DNA from: Elmis aenea
Lineage: Eukaryota; Arthropoda; Insecta; Coleoptera; Elmidae
Direction of reading: 5' to 3'
Assembly (NCBI GenBank): GCA_947652605.1
Contig: OX393583.1
Coordinates: 13,247,222 to 13,311,221, forward strand
DNA length: 64,000 nucleotides
Shown here: in pieces, positions 36,401 through 48,400 of the stretch
How the letters are laid out: each line of letters opens with the position of its first letter
How positions within the stretch are numbered: the first letter of the stretch is position 1
The notes under the pieces: model-generated
Databases searched by the model: none
What the model was told of the DNA's origin: nothing
Seen by the model: only the letters and a program-made list of their open reading frames with translations
Translations under genes and position numbers: made by a program

Positions 36401-39400
36401 TAAATTCCATGCAGTTGTAACAGGGATTTTTCACCCTTATTAAAAATAATTTCTTGGAAGTGGGAACGATCTAATTAAACAAAATAAAAATCAGAAAAGG
36501 TTCTACCGTAAAATGTAATTTAGGAAGATGATAAAGTGTTCTACATCATCTAACTTTGCATTAAAACACGTTTGAACGTCTAAAATTTAAAAAAATCTCC
36601 TGTGGCGCATTTTGTTCCCCCCCTTTTTTGTGTCGATCTCTGCTTGCTTTTGGCAAAAATCAAAAATTAGCAACCCTTATTTATAGGGGTGACAAATTCA
36701 GGGATCGCCCCGGGCGACACAAACTCTAGCTACGCCACTGCTTCCTCTTTCCAAAAATGTAAAAATATGTAGGGTGTTCCATTTGAAATAACAAAGTTAG
36801 GGCCATTTCCGGCGAAGTGAAACAATAGCGTACCTACATATGTTCAAATAATCCGTTTTCTTTACACATACCATACGTCTAAAATTTTATTTATATAAAA
36901 TCAAAAGTAAATTGAAAAGAATAGAGTGTACCAGAGCTCAGTTACAGTCGGTATATTTATCCTTTTGTTTAGGCAACTTTTATCACGTATTAGCCACAAA
37001 CGTTTGCGATGCGACAGTGATACAAAATAATTTTGCATAACTCGTAGATTTTTATTGGATATTTTAGAATAATCTTGTAAAATATAACTTTAAATGTTTG
37101 TTTAAGGTTATGTGTTCTCCTCGACGCCTGAGGTAGTCATACAAAATGTTACTGTGATATGTCCGAAAGATATAGTTTATAATACAACCAATTCGAGTAT
37201 AGCTGTTGGAAGTGCCGTCGAAGAATCAATTTTTAATAAAATCTGGAATCTACACACTACGGTTCCTGTTATACTGGCTTTTGTTATGTTCCCTCTGCTT
37301 AATTTCAAGAGTCCAACGTTTTTCACCAAATTTAATAGCTTAGGTAAGTGTTTTATATGATTTATTTAAGGTTTATTTTAAATATTTTGTGTTTAAATTA
37401 TTTTTAATGAACTAAATTGACGTTTAATGTTGTTAAAATACATCTTATTCCTTATTTATTGAACTTTATATTATTAGCAACGTATACAGGGTGTCCAGTT
37501 TAAAATGAAGTACATGGGTATCTCGGAAACCGTTAGAAATACAAAATCGGTTAAATGGGGAAAAAGTTGCGCAATTACATTCGAAACAATAATCCAGTTC
37601 TACATTTACAATTATTCATCCTGTTACGTAGTACCACCATAAAAACGAAATATGTTCATTTTCTTAAAACCTCCATATTACCTTTATTTGAAAAGATTTT
37701 TGTGCCAAATTTTCAGGATCAGAGTAGTAGCTAATAAGGATTTTAAAAATGACATTAAAAACATTCTAGGCCTACTATGTTTCGCGCGGTCATACCTAAC
37801 TTTTGTTTTTCTTATGGACGCCATATTGGATTTTTGCATTTTTCAAATCTCCAAAACAAATGTTTTTCAACCATGTAAAGCACCAGCATGTTTAACCTAG
37901 AGTAAATATAAAAATATGCGAAATTAAGGTTTTACCACAGTAGGCCTTGGTGTCGTGATTAAACAATTGCAACGACTGTTTCTAACAACTGTCAAATAAT
38001 ACATAATTCTTTAGTGCAAACAAGTTAGTGATTTTTAAGTTTTCAATGGATCGTTTTTCAAATAAGCATAAATGTGAAATATTGAATAGCTTTATGAGAA
38101 ATGATATTATGGCTGCAGAAATGTATTTCAATAAATATCCGGAAAGACATCAGACACTATGTTTTCTAATGAACCATCGTCAAAATTCCATTCTTCTCAT
38201 CTCATCACCATTTTGAAGTCCTTGACAGGGGCGTTCACGATAGGGATGATACTTGAAACGTCTTAAAATTGTACCGGCTGTTAATCGAGCGACACCTATT
38301 GTTTTTCGTATCTCACGTAAAGACGTATTTATTGAAATACATTTCTGCAGCCATAATATCATTTCTCTTACAGAGAATAAAGCTATCCAACATATCATAT
38401 TTATGCTTATTTGAAAAACGATCTATTGAAAACTTGTAAATCACTAACTTGTTTGCACTACAGAAAAATATTTATTATTTGACAGTTGTTAGAAATAGAC
38501 GTTGCAATTGTTTAACTCTTACAGGCATGGTGGTACACGTTATGTACCACTATTTTTGTTACCAATGCTGCATGGTGGTATTGAAATTGTACCACCTAAT
38601 TTAATATTTCTGCTGTTCTGCACGATAGCTTAAAAACTGTACCACCTATCCCAATATGTACTGACATAACATAACTTTACGCTGCAGGTCAGAACCTGAT
38701 AGAAATTGCTTGCATTGATCATCTGTCAACTCATTTTAGTTGTATTTTGTACCCCAGTAAAGTGTACAAAAATAATTTGTTGTAATTAGTGTAATTTTAA
38801 CGTAAAATAATTGTGTTTTTGTTAAATCTGTCTGCTTGTGGTATGGTTTACACTTAACATTGTTTTCATATTTAAAATAAGTTTTTCTTTTGTTTATTTG
38901 ACAATATTTTGGTGGTACGTTATTTGTACCACTGTGAGCATTCAAACAAATAATCATTATTAAAATGGCAAAATACAATTTAGAAGACTTGTCATTTGAA
39001 TTGAAAGATATGACAATGGATTAATTTCTTGCGGAATTTGAAGATATTCTGACTGACCAAGAATCTATAATTGGTGAACTAGATTATACAGAGCAGGTAA
39101 ATGAGGAAAGGGAAGTTGATTTAGAAATGGACAATTTAGAAACTTATTAGATTCTGGTAGCAATATGCCACTATGTCATTTTGCTAAAAAAAAATCAACA
39201 AACAGATATTACTGAAATCAAAACTTTCCTAGGAAAGCTTACCAACCAGGGTGCGGTTAAAGATCTGAAAACTGTAGTACAAAAAAAATCAAGTATACGC
39301 ACAAAATGGATGTGTTCAATATGCAAAGTGCCATTTTGTTTATCTAAATCAAAGACATGTTTTCAGGACTATCACAAAGAAGTAAAATAAAAGAAAATAT

Positions 39401-42400
39401 TACAATTTGTGATAAATCAAGCTACTCAAAATTTCGCATTACAGGCATAGTGGTACATAGGGTGTACCACCTCACCAGGAGTTGCTGAACCCGACGAGGA
39501 TGCTAAAACATATTTTTTTTTTTTTTAATCTGCAGCCTCTTTCAAATGTATTTAGTTTCGTTGTTAATAAATAATTTTGAATTTTGTGTGCAGCACGGGC
39601 AAAAATATGTCTACTTTTTATGTGCCTGTAAGAGTTAATCACGACACCAAGGCCTACTGTGGTAAAACCTTAATTTTGCAAATTTTCATATTTTCTCTAG
39701 GTTAAACATACTGGTGCTTTACATGGTTGAAAAGCATTTGTTTTGGAGATTTGAAAAATGCAAAAATCCAATATGGCGTCCATAAGAAAAACAAAAGTTA
39801 GGTATGACCGCGCGAAATATAGTTAGGCCTAAAATGTTTTCAATGTCATTTTTAAAATCCTTATTAGCTACTACGCTGATCCTGAAAACTTGGCGCAAAA
39901 ATCTTTTCAAATAAAGGTAATATGGAGGTTTTAAGAAAATGAACATTTTTCGTTTTCATGGTGGTACTACGTAACAGAATGAATTATTGAAAATGTAAAA
40001 CTGGATTATTGTTACGAATGTAATTGCGCAACTTTTTCCCCATTTAACCGATTTTGTATTTCCAACGGTTTCCGAGATACTTCATTTCAAACTGGACACC
40101 CTGTATAATCACATAATAGCAGATAAATTAAATAATCTTTATATTTAAATGTTTTTGGAGGGAAGAATTCGAGTTAAAAAAGACAAACAATTACATGTTA
40201 ACTCACCGTTGACCTATTTTAGGTGCATATTTACTGTTAAGGGGTAAAATTTACTATGTTTAAATATTTTCAAATACACTAGAATGTTTATTGTGCAAGT
40301 CATAGTTCAAAGCGGGGTACACATGTACAAGTATATTGTGCAATATGTATTGTACAATATATGGCACAATACCGTTTGTGCGATAAGTGCATACACACGC
40401 TCAATGTTTTAATTTTGATATCGTACAAGTGTAGTGGTATGTACACATCATCAGCTGATGATCCAATTCTTTTGGAATTGTAAATTTTTCTTATTTCTTT
40501 ACCAAAATTCGTTCGTAAAGAATTATTTTTTTTACAAGAGTATCTCTAGTTACATTGCTATAATATAACATTCTGTATACACTTCGAGCAGTTTCTCATA
40601 AGCTACTGTTCTTTTTTGCTATAAGACCCATCGCTTGTATTCCATAGCTCTGATAAATTACGAAATAGTTGAATGAACTTTAACATCAAATCAAGCCTTT
40701 TTGATTTTCCATTTTTACCACGTGCAGGCTACAAATGAACTGCAGATATTGTACTTGTATAATACGGCCGAACGCAAACACATGTTCAAGTTACTGCGCA
40801 ATTAACACAGTTATTGATATATCTTTTCTCAATCTACAATCTCAGTATTATTGCGCAATATTTTTGAAAATAGCACAATATATTGCACAATATTGACGTC
40901 ACAAAAGTATTTTGTGCAATATACTTGTGTGACGTCAATATTGTGCAATATATTGTGCTATTTTCAAAAATATTGCGCAATAATACTGAGATTGTAGATT
41001 GAGAAAAGATATATCAATAACTGTGTTAATTGCCAGTAACTTGAACATTTGTTTGCGTTCTGCCTAGGGATTGCAATCCCGATCAAATTTTACGATCCCG
41101 GGATTTCGGGATTGAAGATGTTTCAATCCCGGGATCCCGGGATCCCGGGATTATATATAATGTGAAGTATTTGCTTAAAAACAGAAGCTAAAGCAGTGTA
41201 TATATTTTTTTTAGAATTACATAACATAAATTTGCTGAAACTGTTAAAAACTTAAACAAAACACAACTTTAATTCACTAATAATTTCAAAAATAGACTGT
41301 TTTATAAGTTATAAAAATAAAAGAAATTAGGATGATTATTATATTAGTACAAAAATGTTTTTAAATTTTGTTATCATACATAAGACATAACATAATTGTA
41401 AATAATTATAACACAAAATTGTATTCATATTATTTGAACATTTATTATTTATTCTCTTTTTCTTTTTGAAAATGTGCTCGGAGGAATAGTAGTGCATCTA
41501 AAGTATGGTCATTTAGCCTACTTCTTATTTTATTTCCCAAATATGCAGCATCAGAAAACGCCCTCTCAGGTTCGATGCTTGCTGGTGGAATTGATAACAA
41601 ATATTGATACACTAATTCTAAGTTATATCCTCGGTTTCCACCATTTTCAAAGAGATTCATTTCTTTTTTTATTGTTGCCATCAAATTAAAAGTTTGTGTT
41701 TCGGGTTCAGGGGCCCTCATACTTTTTGATATCTCTTCTTGTAGCTTTTCTTCCAAAGACAAGGGCGTACGAACTTGTGAATGCACATCCATAACATTTT
41801 CTTCAACATGTTCCTTACCAGATTTATTTAAATTATCTTTTTATCTGCTTTCTAATAATGGCATGAGAAGCAATTCCAAAAATTTTACGCACATTTGTTT
41901 CATCGTTCTCGACATCATATTTCGGATTTTGAAGGTATTTTAATACACCAGATATTTCTTCACAGCGTCTTTGTTCCATTCGAGTTTTTAATGATTGGTT
42001 CATTTTATTAGCAAAATGAGATTGTTTTTGAAAAATTTGTTGAAATAAAACTATGAGCACCGCATCTGCAGTACATAAATTGGCGTCTCGTCTACATAAA
42101 GCATCTACGGCTAATTTAATTGGCACAAGTACTTCTATTATTTCCGAAATAAGCACAAAATCATTTTCGTTTAAGGAAATAGGATTTTTCAAGTCAATTA
42201 AAGCTTTTTGTATACATGTTTTTAAAGCAAGGAAATGTTCCAGCATCGATAAAAGAGAGTTCCATCTTGTTTTGCAATCCAATATAAGCGAAAGTTCCCT
42301 ACCTTTTTCTGCTCTAACATATTTCTGTAAGATTGTATCATTTTTTGTCGGAGATCGTTTAAAAAGAACAACTACTTTACGAACTTTTTTCACCAATTCA

Positions 42401-45400
42401 TTGATATTTTGGTCACCGAAATTTAAATCCATATTTGTACTACCATCATTTTTTGGAGGAAGGAAATCTAATCCCATTTTCATGTCGATATTTCCTTCGT
42501 CCTCGTCATCCTCGTTGTCATCAGAAGTATCTATATCATCAATTTCTTGAGTTTCCTCCAAAGGTGCTTCGGAATCGGTTATTTGCGTAGAACTTTTTTT
42601 ATAAAGAACATCACAAACTGCAAGATGAATACCATGGACTAAACACAACTGATGTTCAGCCTCTACAATTTTTTCAACACGAACCATTACATTTGGGCCA
42701 TCCGTAACAATAGCAACGATGTCTGTATCAATATTCACATTATGCTCATTTAAACGAGTTTTTAATACCTCAATACATTTCTCAGCTGTCATAGACCCAT
42801 ATACACGAATAAGACCCAAATTCCAATGTTTATTAGGGATATGTACATTAATATTCATGTATCTTTTATTTGTTGTAGAGGTCCACTCGTCAAAGCTCAA
42901 AGAAAATCGTGTACCCAAAACTTTACCTTTATTAATTTTTTTGGAAATTAACTGTCTAATCTTTAAACTGTAATTCATTACTTGCCTTTTAATAGAGTTT
43001 GCTGATTTGGGCAAATTTTCGAAACCGCTAGAAATCAGTAATTGCCTTAAATCTTTTGATGTTATAAATACATTAAAAGTAAGTCCATCTAGGGCTGTCA
43101 TGCGGGCCAGTGTTTCGTCTAAGGTGTATTTTTTTTTCGGATACAAAGTAATGTGTTATTTTTTGTTTCGTAGGAGGTATATTACTGGTGCTGGCATCAT
43201 GGTACTCTTGACTCGGACCAGGTAAATTTTGGTCAGCCGAATTCACTTTCAAATTATGCCTAGACAATAAATGCGTATGAAGGCCTTTTGTAGAACCACC
43301 CATTGTTTTTAGGATAAATCCACATTTCTTACATTTCGCTGTTTTATTATCCGGGGATTTTAAATAGTGCGACCACACTGATGTTAAGTCTTTGTCTTTC
43401 TTATGTAACATATATGATGGGCCCTTTTCAGACATATTTATCAGGGTATCTTTTTAAACGCTATTTTATTATATTAATTTAACTAATTACAAATCAAGAA
43501 TCAATACTTTCAATAACAATACGCGAAAATGCTTTCGATTCGAAGTGATACACGTAGTTTCGTATACTGACGAACAAGACTAGACATAAACAGAGCTCGG
43601 CGAGCGGCGACCGGCGACGTAAACGAGCTTAAACTTGCAAAATTGCATCGTTCAACTTATTCACGTTCAGTAGATACCAACTAGGAGCAATTTTTTTTTA
43701 CAAAATAATGTACTTATAGTTACATTTTTTAAATCCCGAAAATTCCGGGATTCTACATTTTAAATCCCGGTATTTTCGAGACCAAAAAGCGACCGGGATC
43801 CCGGGATCCCGAATCCCGGGATTGCAATCCCTAGTTCTGCCGTATTGTAGATACAATATCTGCAGTTCATTTGTAGCCTGATAACTGTATTTTGTTTTTG
43901 AATTTGAGGCGAAATTTTCTTTAACAGTACGTCAAAGGTGGGTTCATCCATCCTTAGGTAGTTCTTGTAGTCCCATACTTGGAGTTCCTTTAACAGTTTC
44001 ATATCGGCAAATATCTCCCTTTTTAAATACCACTCTATTATCCATAATCTTCTATTTATTTTCTTCTTCTTCATCAGTAACGCTTTTCCAAGCGAAATAT
44101 TAAATATATTAAAGCTTTCTTTTTTTCCATCGTTTTCACAAACTAAGCAGCCACACTACACTTGCACAATATCAAAATTAAAACATTGAGCCTGTGTTTG
44201 CATTTATCGCACAAACGGTATTGTACAATACATATTGCACAATATAATTGTACGTGTGTACCACGCTTTAACAAGTACTGCTATAACATAAGTCTTCTTC
44301 TTGTTAATCGGTTTCTCTAGTACCTTTCGGTGTCGAGGAATGCTTTTCTATTTCTGTATTAAGTTTCTCCACTCCTGCTTATCGTTAGCTAATTGTGGCA
44401 CATCTCTCCAGCTGACTCCTTTTTCTTCTAGTCTCTGCCCCACTTCTTTTTCCCATTTTTTTCTTGGTCTTCCTGTATTTCTTTTTCCCTCCATCTTCAT
44501 TTTCCATCCCATTTTCTACTTTCTGGCATGCGTAGTAGATATCCAAGCCACCTTAATTGATTCGTCTCCATCTTTTTCTTAATATCTGTTACTCCTAGGT
44601 TATTTCGATTTTTTTCGTTACTGATTTTATCGATCAGTTTAAATCCCTCTATTCTTCTAAATAACCTTATTTCCTGTATCTGTGATCTTTGTTTTTGTGT
44701 TTGTGTACGTAAGTAAGAATGGGTACGTACGTACACTGCATTAAAAACTCGCGCCCTAGTTTCTTTTGATATCTCCTTCTTACTTATCAAACATTTATTA
44801 AAATATGAACCGTAAATTGTCTAGAAATTAAAAGTTTACACTAAATTTATAGGAGTATTTAAATTATTTGTCTTCTCATTTTTTTTTCTTTAAATGAACT
44901 TACACAACTTTCATACTTAACCGACAGTACATTTCGTGCTCTTTCAAAAATAAGTTAACAGGTAGCTAATATTTATGTAAATTTGTTTTAAGATTTGTAT
45001 ATTTGACAAACTTTCGTTGAGTTTTTACGACATTTTTTGGGAGTCCACCAATATTTTTTGTTTGTTTCAGGAACGCTTAGTGTTCTATATTTACTTATAT
45101 TCGTCTCGATTAAGGCCTATTCATGGGGAATCCACATACCAAGTTGGGAAATCACCATCGATTTAAAGCCAACATTCTGTGCCTTGAGTGGGATGCTATC
45201 CTTAAGCTATTTCATCCATAATATTATTATTTCTATAATGAGGCACAATCGTCACCAAGAAAACAACGTAAGTACAAGTTTACGTAGTACAGGGTGGTCC
45301 AAATTCGATTGGATTGCATGGGTATCTCGCTTATTATTCAAGATAGAGACACGGTTAAATTGCCAAAAATGTGCAGTTTTTTGAGACAAACTCAAAATTG

Positions 45401-48400
45401 TTTTCAAAAATATTCTATCGTTTCCGGTTTTCGAGTTATTGAATAAAAAGTGTTTTTTTTGTCATATTAATAATGTGTCATATCTCTGTTATTGTTGTAA
45501 ATATCAAAAATATTTATGAAGATTATTTTTAGATATTTTTATGTTTACTTTGCTTATACAAAAAACAAAGCTTTTACGTCCGCCGTTTAAAAGTTATGAC
45601 ACAAACTTACCTTTTTTCTAAATGGGAGCAATAGTTGGCTATGACCTATTTAAATTCCTTAATTTTATCTCATTCCAAATATATGAGGGTTGATATATTT
45701 ATTTTGAATAATACGCAAGTAACGAAGGTTTTTTTTAGTAGGCTGTGAAAAAAAAACAATGTGTAAAACCTTATAAAATTCATGTGGTACAAGTTTCCAA
45801 GGGTTTTCAATTTGTTGTTGAGATAAACATTGTAAATATTTGAACATAAGATAACAATAACATAGTCGGAATCAGCAGTAATGTAGTATATTGCTGTTTA
45901 TCTTATGTTCAAATATTTACAATGTTTATCCCAACAACAAATTTCAAAACCTTGGTAACTACTTGTAACCAGGGCTCGAAACCGAAAAAAATTTTGGTTA
46001 ACGGTTAACCGAAATCGCGAACTTTATTTTTATAACGGTTTTTGTTGAAAAACCGGTTTTATTCGTAAAAAACCGGTTTAGTGTAAAAAACCGATTCAAA
46101 TTATAAACCGGTTTAAAAAACCGGTTAAATTAACCGGTATTAAAAATTATTTACATCAGGAATGCAAAGTATGAAAAGATATTATTTATTTATAACTTTA
46201 TAATAAATGTACAACCAAGAGTTCAGTAACGACTTTTGGTAAACTAATCGCATTTACTACAGATTTTGTATTTTTCATCGTAATTTTTATTAAAAAATAA
46301 TGGTAAAAAAACCGGTTTTTTATTATTTTGGTTAAAGGTTACCGTTTTTATTTGCCTTAAAAAATAACGGTTTCGGTTTCGGTTAAAAATCACTTTTTCT
46401 GACAAAAAATAACGGTTAACCGGTTTTTTAAACCGGTCATGCCCTGCTTGTAACACATGAGTTTTAATAGGTTTTACACTTTGTTTCTTTTTTGTTTTTA
46501 CAGCCTACCTAATATGATTTAAAAAAAAAAAAAAACAACTAAAAAACCTTCGTTACTTGCGTATTATTGAAAATAAATACATCAACCTTCATATATTTGG
46601 AATGAGATAAAATTAAGGAATTTAAATAGGTCATAGCCAACTATTGCTCCAATCTAAGAAAAAGGTAAGTTTGTGTCATAACTTTTAAACGGCGAGCGTA
46701 AAAACTTTGTTTTTTGTATAATCAAATTAAACATAAAAATATCTAAAGATAATCTTCATAAATATGACACATTATTAATATGACAAAACAAAACACTTTT
46801 TATTCAATAACTCGAAACCGGAAATGATAGAATATTTTTGAAAACGATTCTGTTTGTCTCAAAAAATTGCACATTTTTGGTAATTTAACCGTTTCTCTAT
46901 CTTGAATAATAAACGAGATGCCCATGCATTCCCATCGAATTTGCACCACCCTGTACATTCATTACAAATAATATTTCAATAATAGTGACAATGTTTATCA
47001 AACCCGTGGGTTCACTTATTAATTATGTATTTGTAACTAAATACAAAAACAACCACATTCATGCAAAATATTTCGCCTACACAAGTTATTGATATTTTTG
47101 TTGTGTAATTGTTGCACACGTGCAAATATATTCGTGGGATCCACTTGTTTTTAATAAACAGCTGCCTTTGTTGCTAATTATAATGTGTTTGTCATGGCAC
47201 TTCTATAATATAGCGCTTGGAGACCACAAAAACATTGATATTAAATTCAGTAATGAATTTTATGAAATTAATTAGCAAAAAGTGTGCGAAAATATAGAGC
47301 TAATGTACAATAGTTTCATAAATCTTTGAAAAAATTGAAGATTGGTATAAATAGAGCAATAAAAGTGTGCAAACCGATTTTATTTATTAAATTGACAGAG
47401 TGAAAAAAGGGATAAAATTTGTATAATAAAATGAAACTGTTCTTTTTGAAAAATTGGTGTTAGACAGTAAAAATGTTTTTTTCAAATATTTACCATAAAA
47501 ATCATTTGCTTATTTTGCCATCAATAATCAATACCAATTTTCTTCGTGAAATGTAGAGGGTGGTGTAAATTCGAAGAGATTGCATGGGTATCTCGGTTAA
47601 TATTCAAGATAGAAAAACGGTTAAATTAACAAAAAGGTGCAGTTTTTTGAGACAAACTCAGAACCGTTTTCAAAAATATTTTATCATTTCCGGTTTTAGA
47701 GTTATTAAATAAAACTTGTTTTTTTTTGTCATATTAATGTGTCATATCTCCATTATTGTTGTAAATAGCGAAAAAATATATAAAGATCATTTTTAGATAT
47801 TTTTATGTAACATTCGATTATACTAAAAAAAAATATTTTACGCTCGCCGTTAAAAAGTTATGACAAAACTTACCTTTTTTTAAATAGGAGCAATAGTTGA
47901 CTATGACCTATTTAAATTCCCTATTTTCTTTTCATTCCAAATATATAAGGGTTGATGTATTTATTTTTAGTAATACGCAAGTTACGGAGGTTTTTAGTTT
48001 TTTTTTTAAATCATAGTAGCTTGCGAAAAAAAAAGTTGAAACATGGGGATCTCGCTTATTATTAAAGCTAGATTTTAGGTTTTAAATTGGCAAAGTTGCT
48101 AAATTCAATGCAGAGAGAAATTGGAAATATCTCAAGCGGTAAACTAGAAAATAAGGAAAAACCGGAAAATACAATTTTTGCAAATAGCCTGTAACTCCTT
48201 TGGAGTTTAAAATATTTTAAATCTGTAAAAACATTGCCGAAGCAACTTTTTAAGCCGAATCCGGATCGTGGTCACAAATTTTTGCTTGATCGATTCGTTT
48301 TTGTTTTATGACAACCAACTTTGTTTTTCTTATTGACGCAAGTTTTGTTATTTACATAATCAAATGGCATTTATTTTTCTAAATTCATTGATGTATCACA

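Larger units (their letters stand above)
34767..36740. mobile_element. hAT MITE (inverted copy of the 33369 family), split by a TA element
   Basis: CAGTAGCGTAGCAAAGGGGC and TAGCTACGCCACTG. The right end matches the left end of 33369-34062 in inverse orientation (GTGGCGTAGCTAGAG, CCCGGGGCG, TATAAATAAGGGTTGC). Flanks cttcct ct: the right duplicate is cttcctct, the left one has lost two bases (gcttct). Compare the empty sequence at about 53236. Confidence 0.8.
34540..36960. mobile_element. Right arm of TA fold-back family D (copy 2), split by a hAT
   Basis: 34540-34766 (CAAAAAACCGATTCCACAAC, then GTCACGGCAC and GGTTAAAAAAATTAACC) and 36741-36960 (TTCCTCTTTCCAAAAATGTA, GGGCCATTTCCGGCGAAG) together match the right arm of copy 1 (about 53020-53452). 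The left arm is absent. Confidence 0.7.
33024..37106 (+). other. SLC38A9: SLC38A9 intron 5 (4.1 kb)
   Basis: 33024-33360 shows no recognisable feature. The rest is hAT and TA-type elements listed below; 36960-37106 has nothing recognisable beyond the acceptor. Confidence 0.8.
37487..40103. mobile_element. TA-flanked fold-back element (family K) carrying transposase starts in both arms, split by a piggyBac
   Basis: CAGGGTGTCCAGTTTAAAAT and ATTTCAAACTGGACACCCTG form the ends, TA on both sides (37485-37486, 40104-40105). The arms mirror each other over about 0.6 kb, and the open frames 37652-37900 and 39719-39946 are simply the same arm sequence read from either side. The central region encodes the start of a mariner/Tc-like transposase twice, facing inward. 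The piggyBac 38516-39634 sits in the right arm. Confidence 0.88.
41065..43833 (-). mobile_element. hAT element with near-complete transposase, TSD gttctgcc
   Basis: TAGGGATTGCAATCCCG and CGGGATTGCAATCCCTA ends; exact duplication gttctgcc (41057-41064, 43834-43841). Subterminal arrays of ATCCCGGGAT on both sides. Encodes BED finger, catalytic region and hATC dimerisation domain on the minus strand, interrupted by frame changes at about 43110-43150 and 41846. Larger relative of the deleted element at 28013. Confidence 0.95.
40309..44269. mobile_element. Harbinger-like fold-back element, split by a hAT
   Basis: AAAGCGGGGTACACATGTAC on the left and GTACGTGTGTACCACGCTTT on the right. Inward, ATATTGTGCAATATGTATTG, CCGTTTGTGCGATAA and AACATTGAG blocks are mirrored; CTGCAGTTCATTTGTAGCC is mirrored across the hAT insertion. 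Minus-strand 44074-43842 encodes a HARBI1-like N-terminus. A nearly perfect palindrome occupies 40766-41064. The 3-bp target expected for Harbinger was not clear at the ends. Confidence 0.65.
37344..45070 (+). other. SLC38A9: SLC38A9 intron 6 (7.7 kb)
   Basis: Fold-back K, Harbinger-like fold-back with nested hAT, and a LINE end. 40106-40308 and 44801-45060 show nothing recognisable. Confidence 0.8.

Noticed and set aside
37652..39946. Two near-identical open frames starting MFIFLKPPYYLYLK on opposite strands
   Set aside because: They are the same fold-back arm read from each side; no motif and frame conservation follows from arm identity.
42053..42550. 165-codon plus-strand open frame
   Set aside because: Antisense shadow of the hAT transposase.
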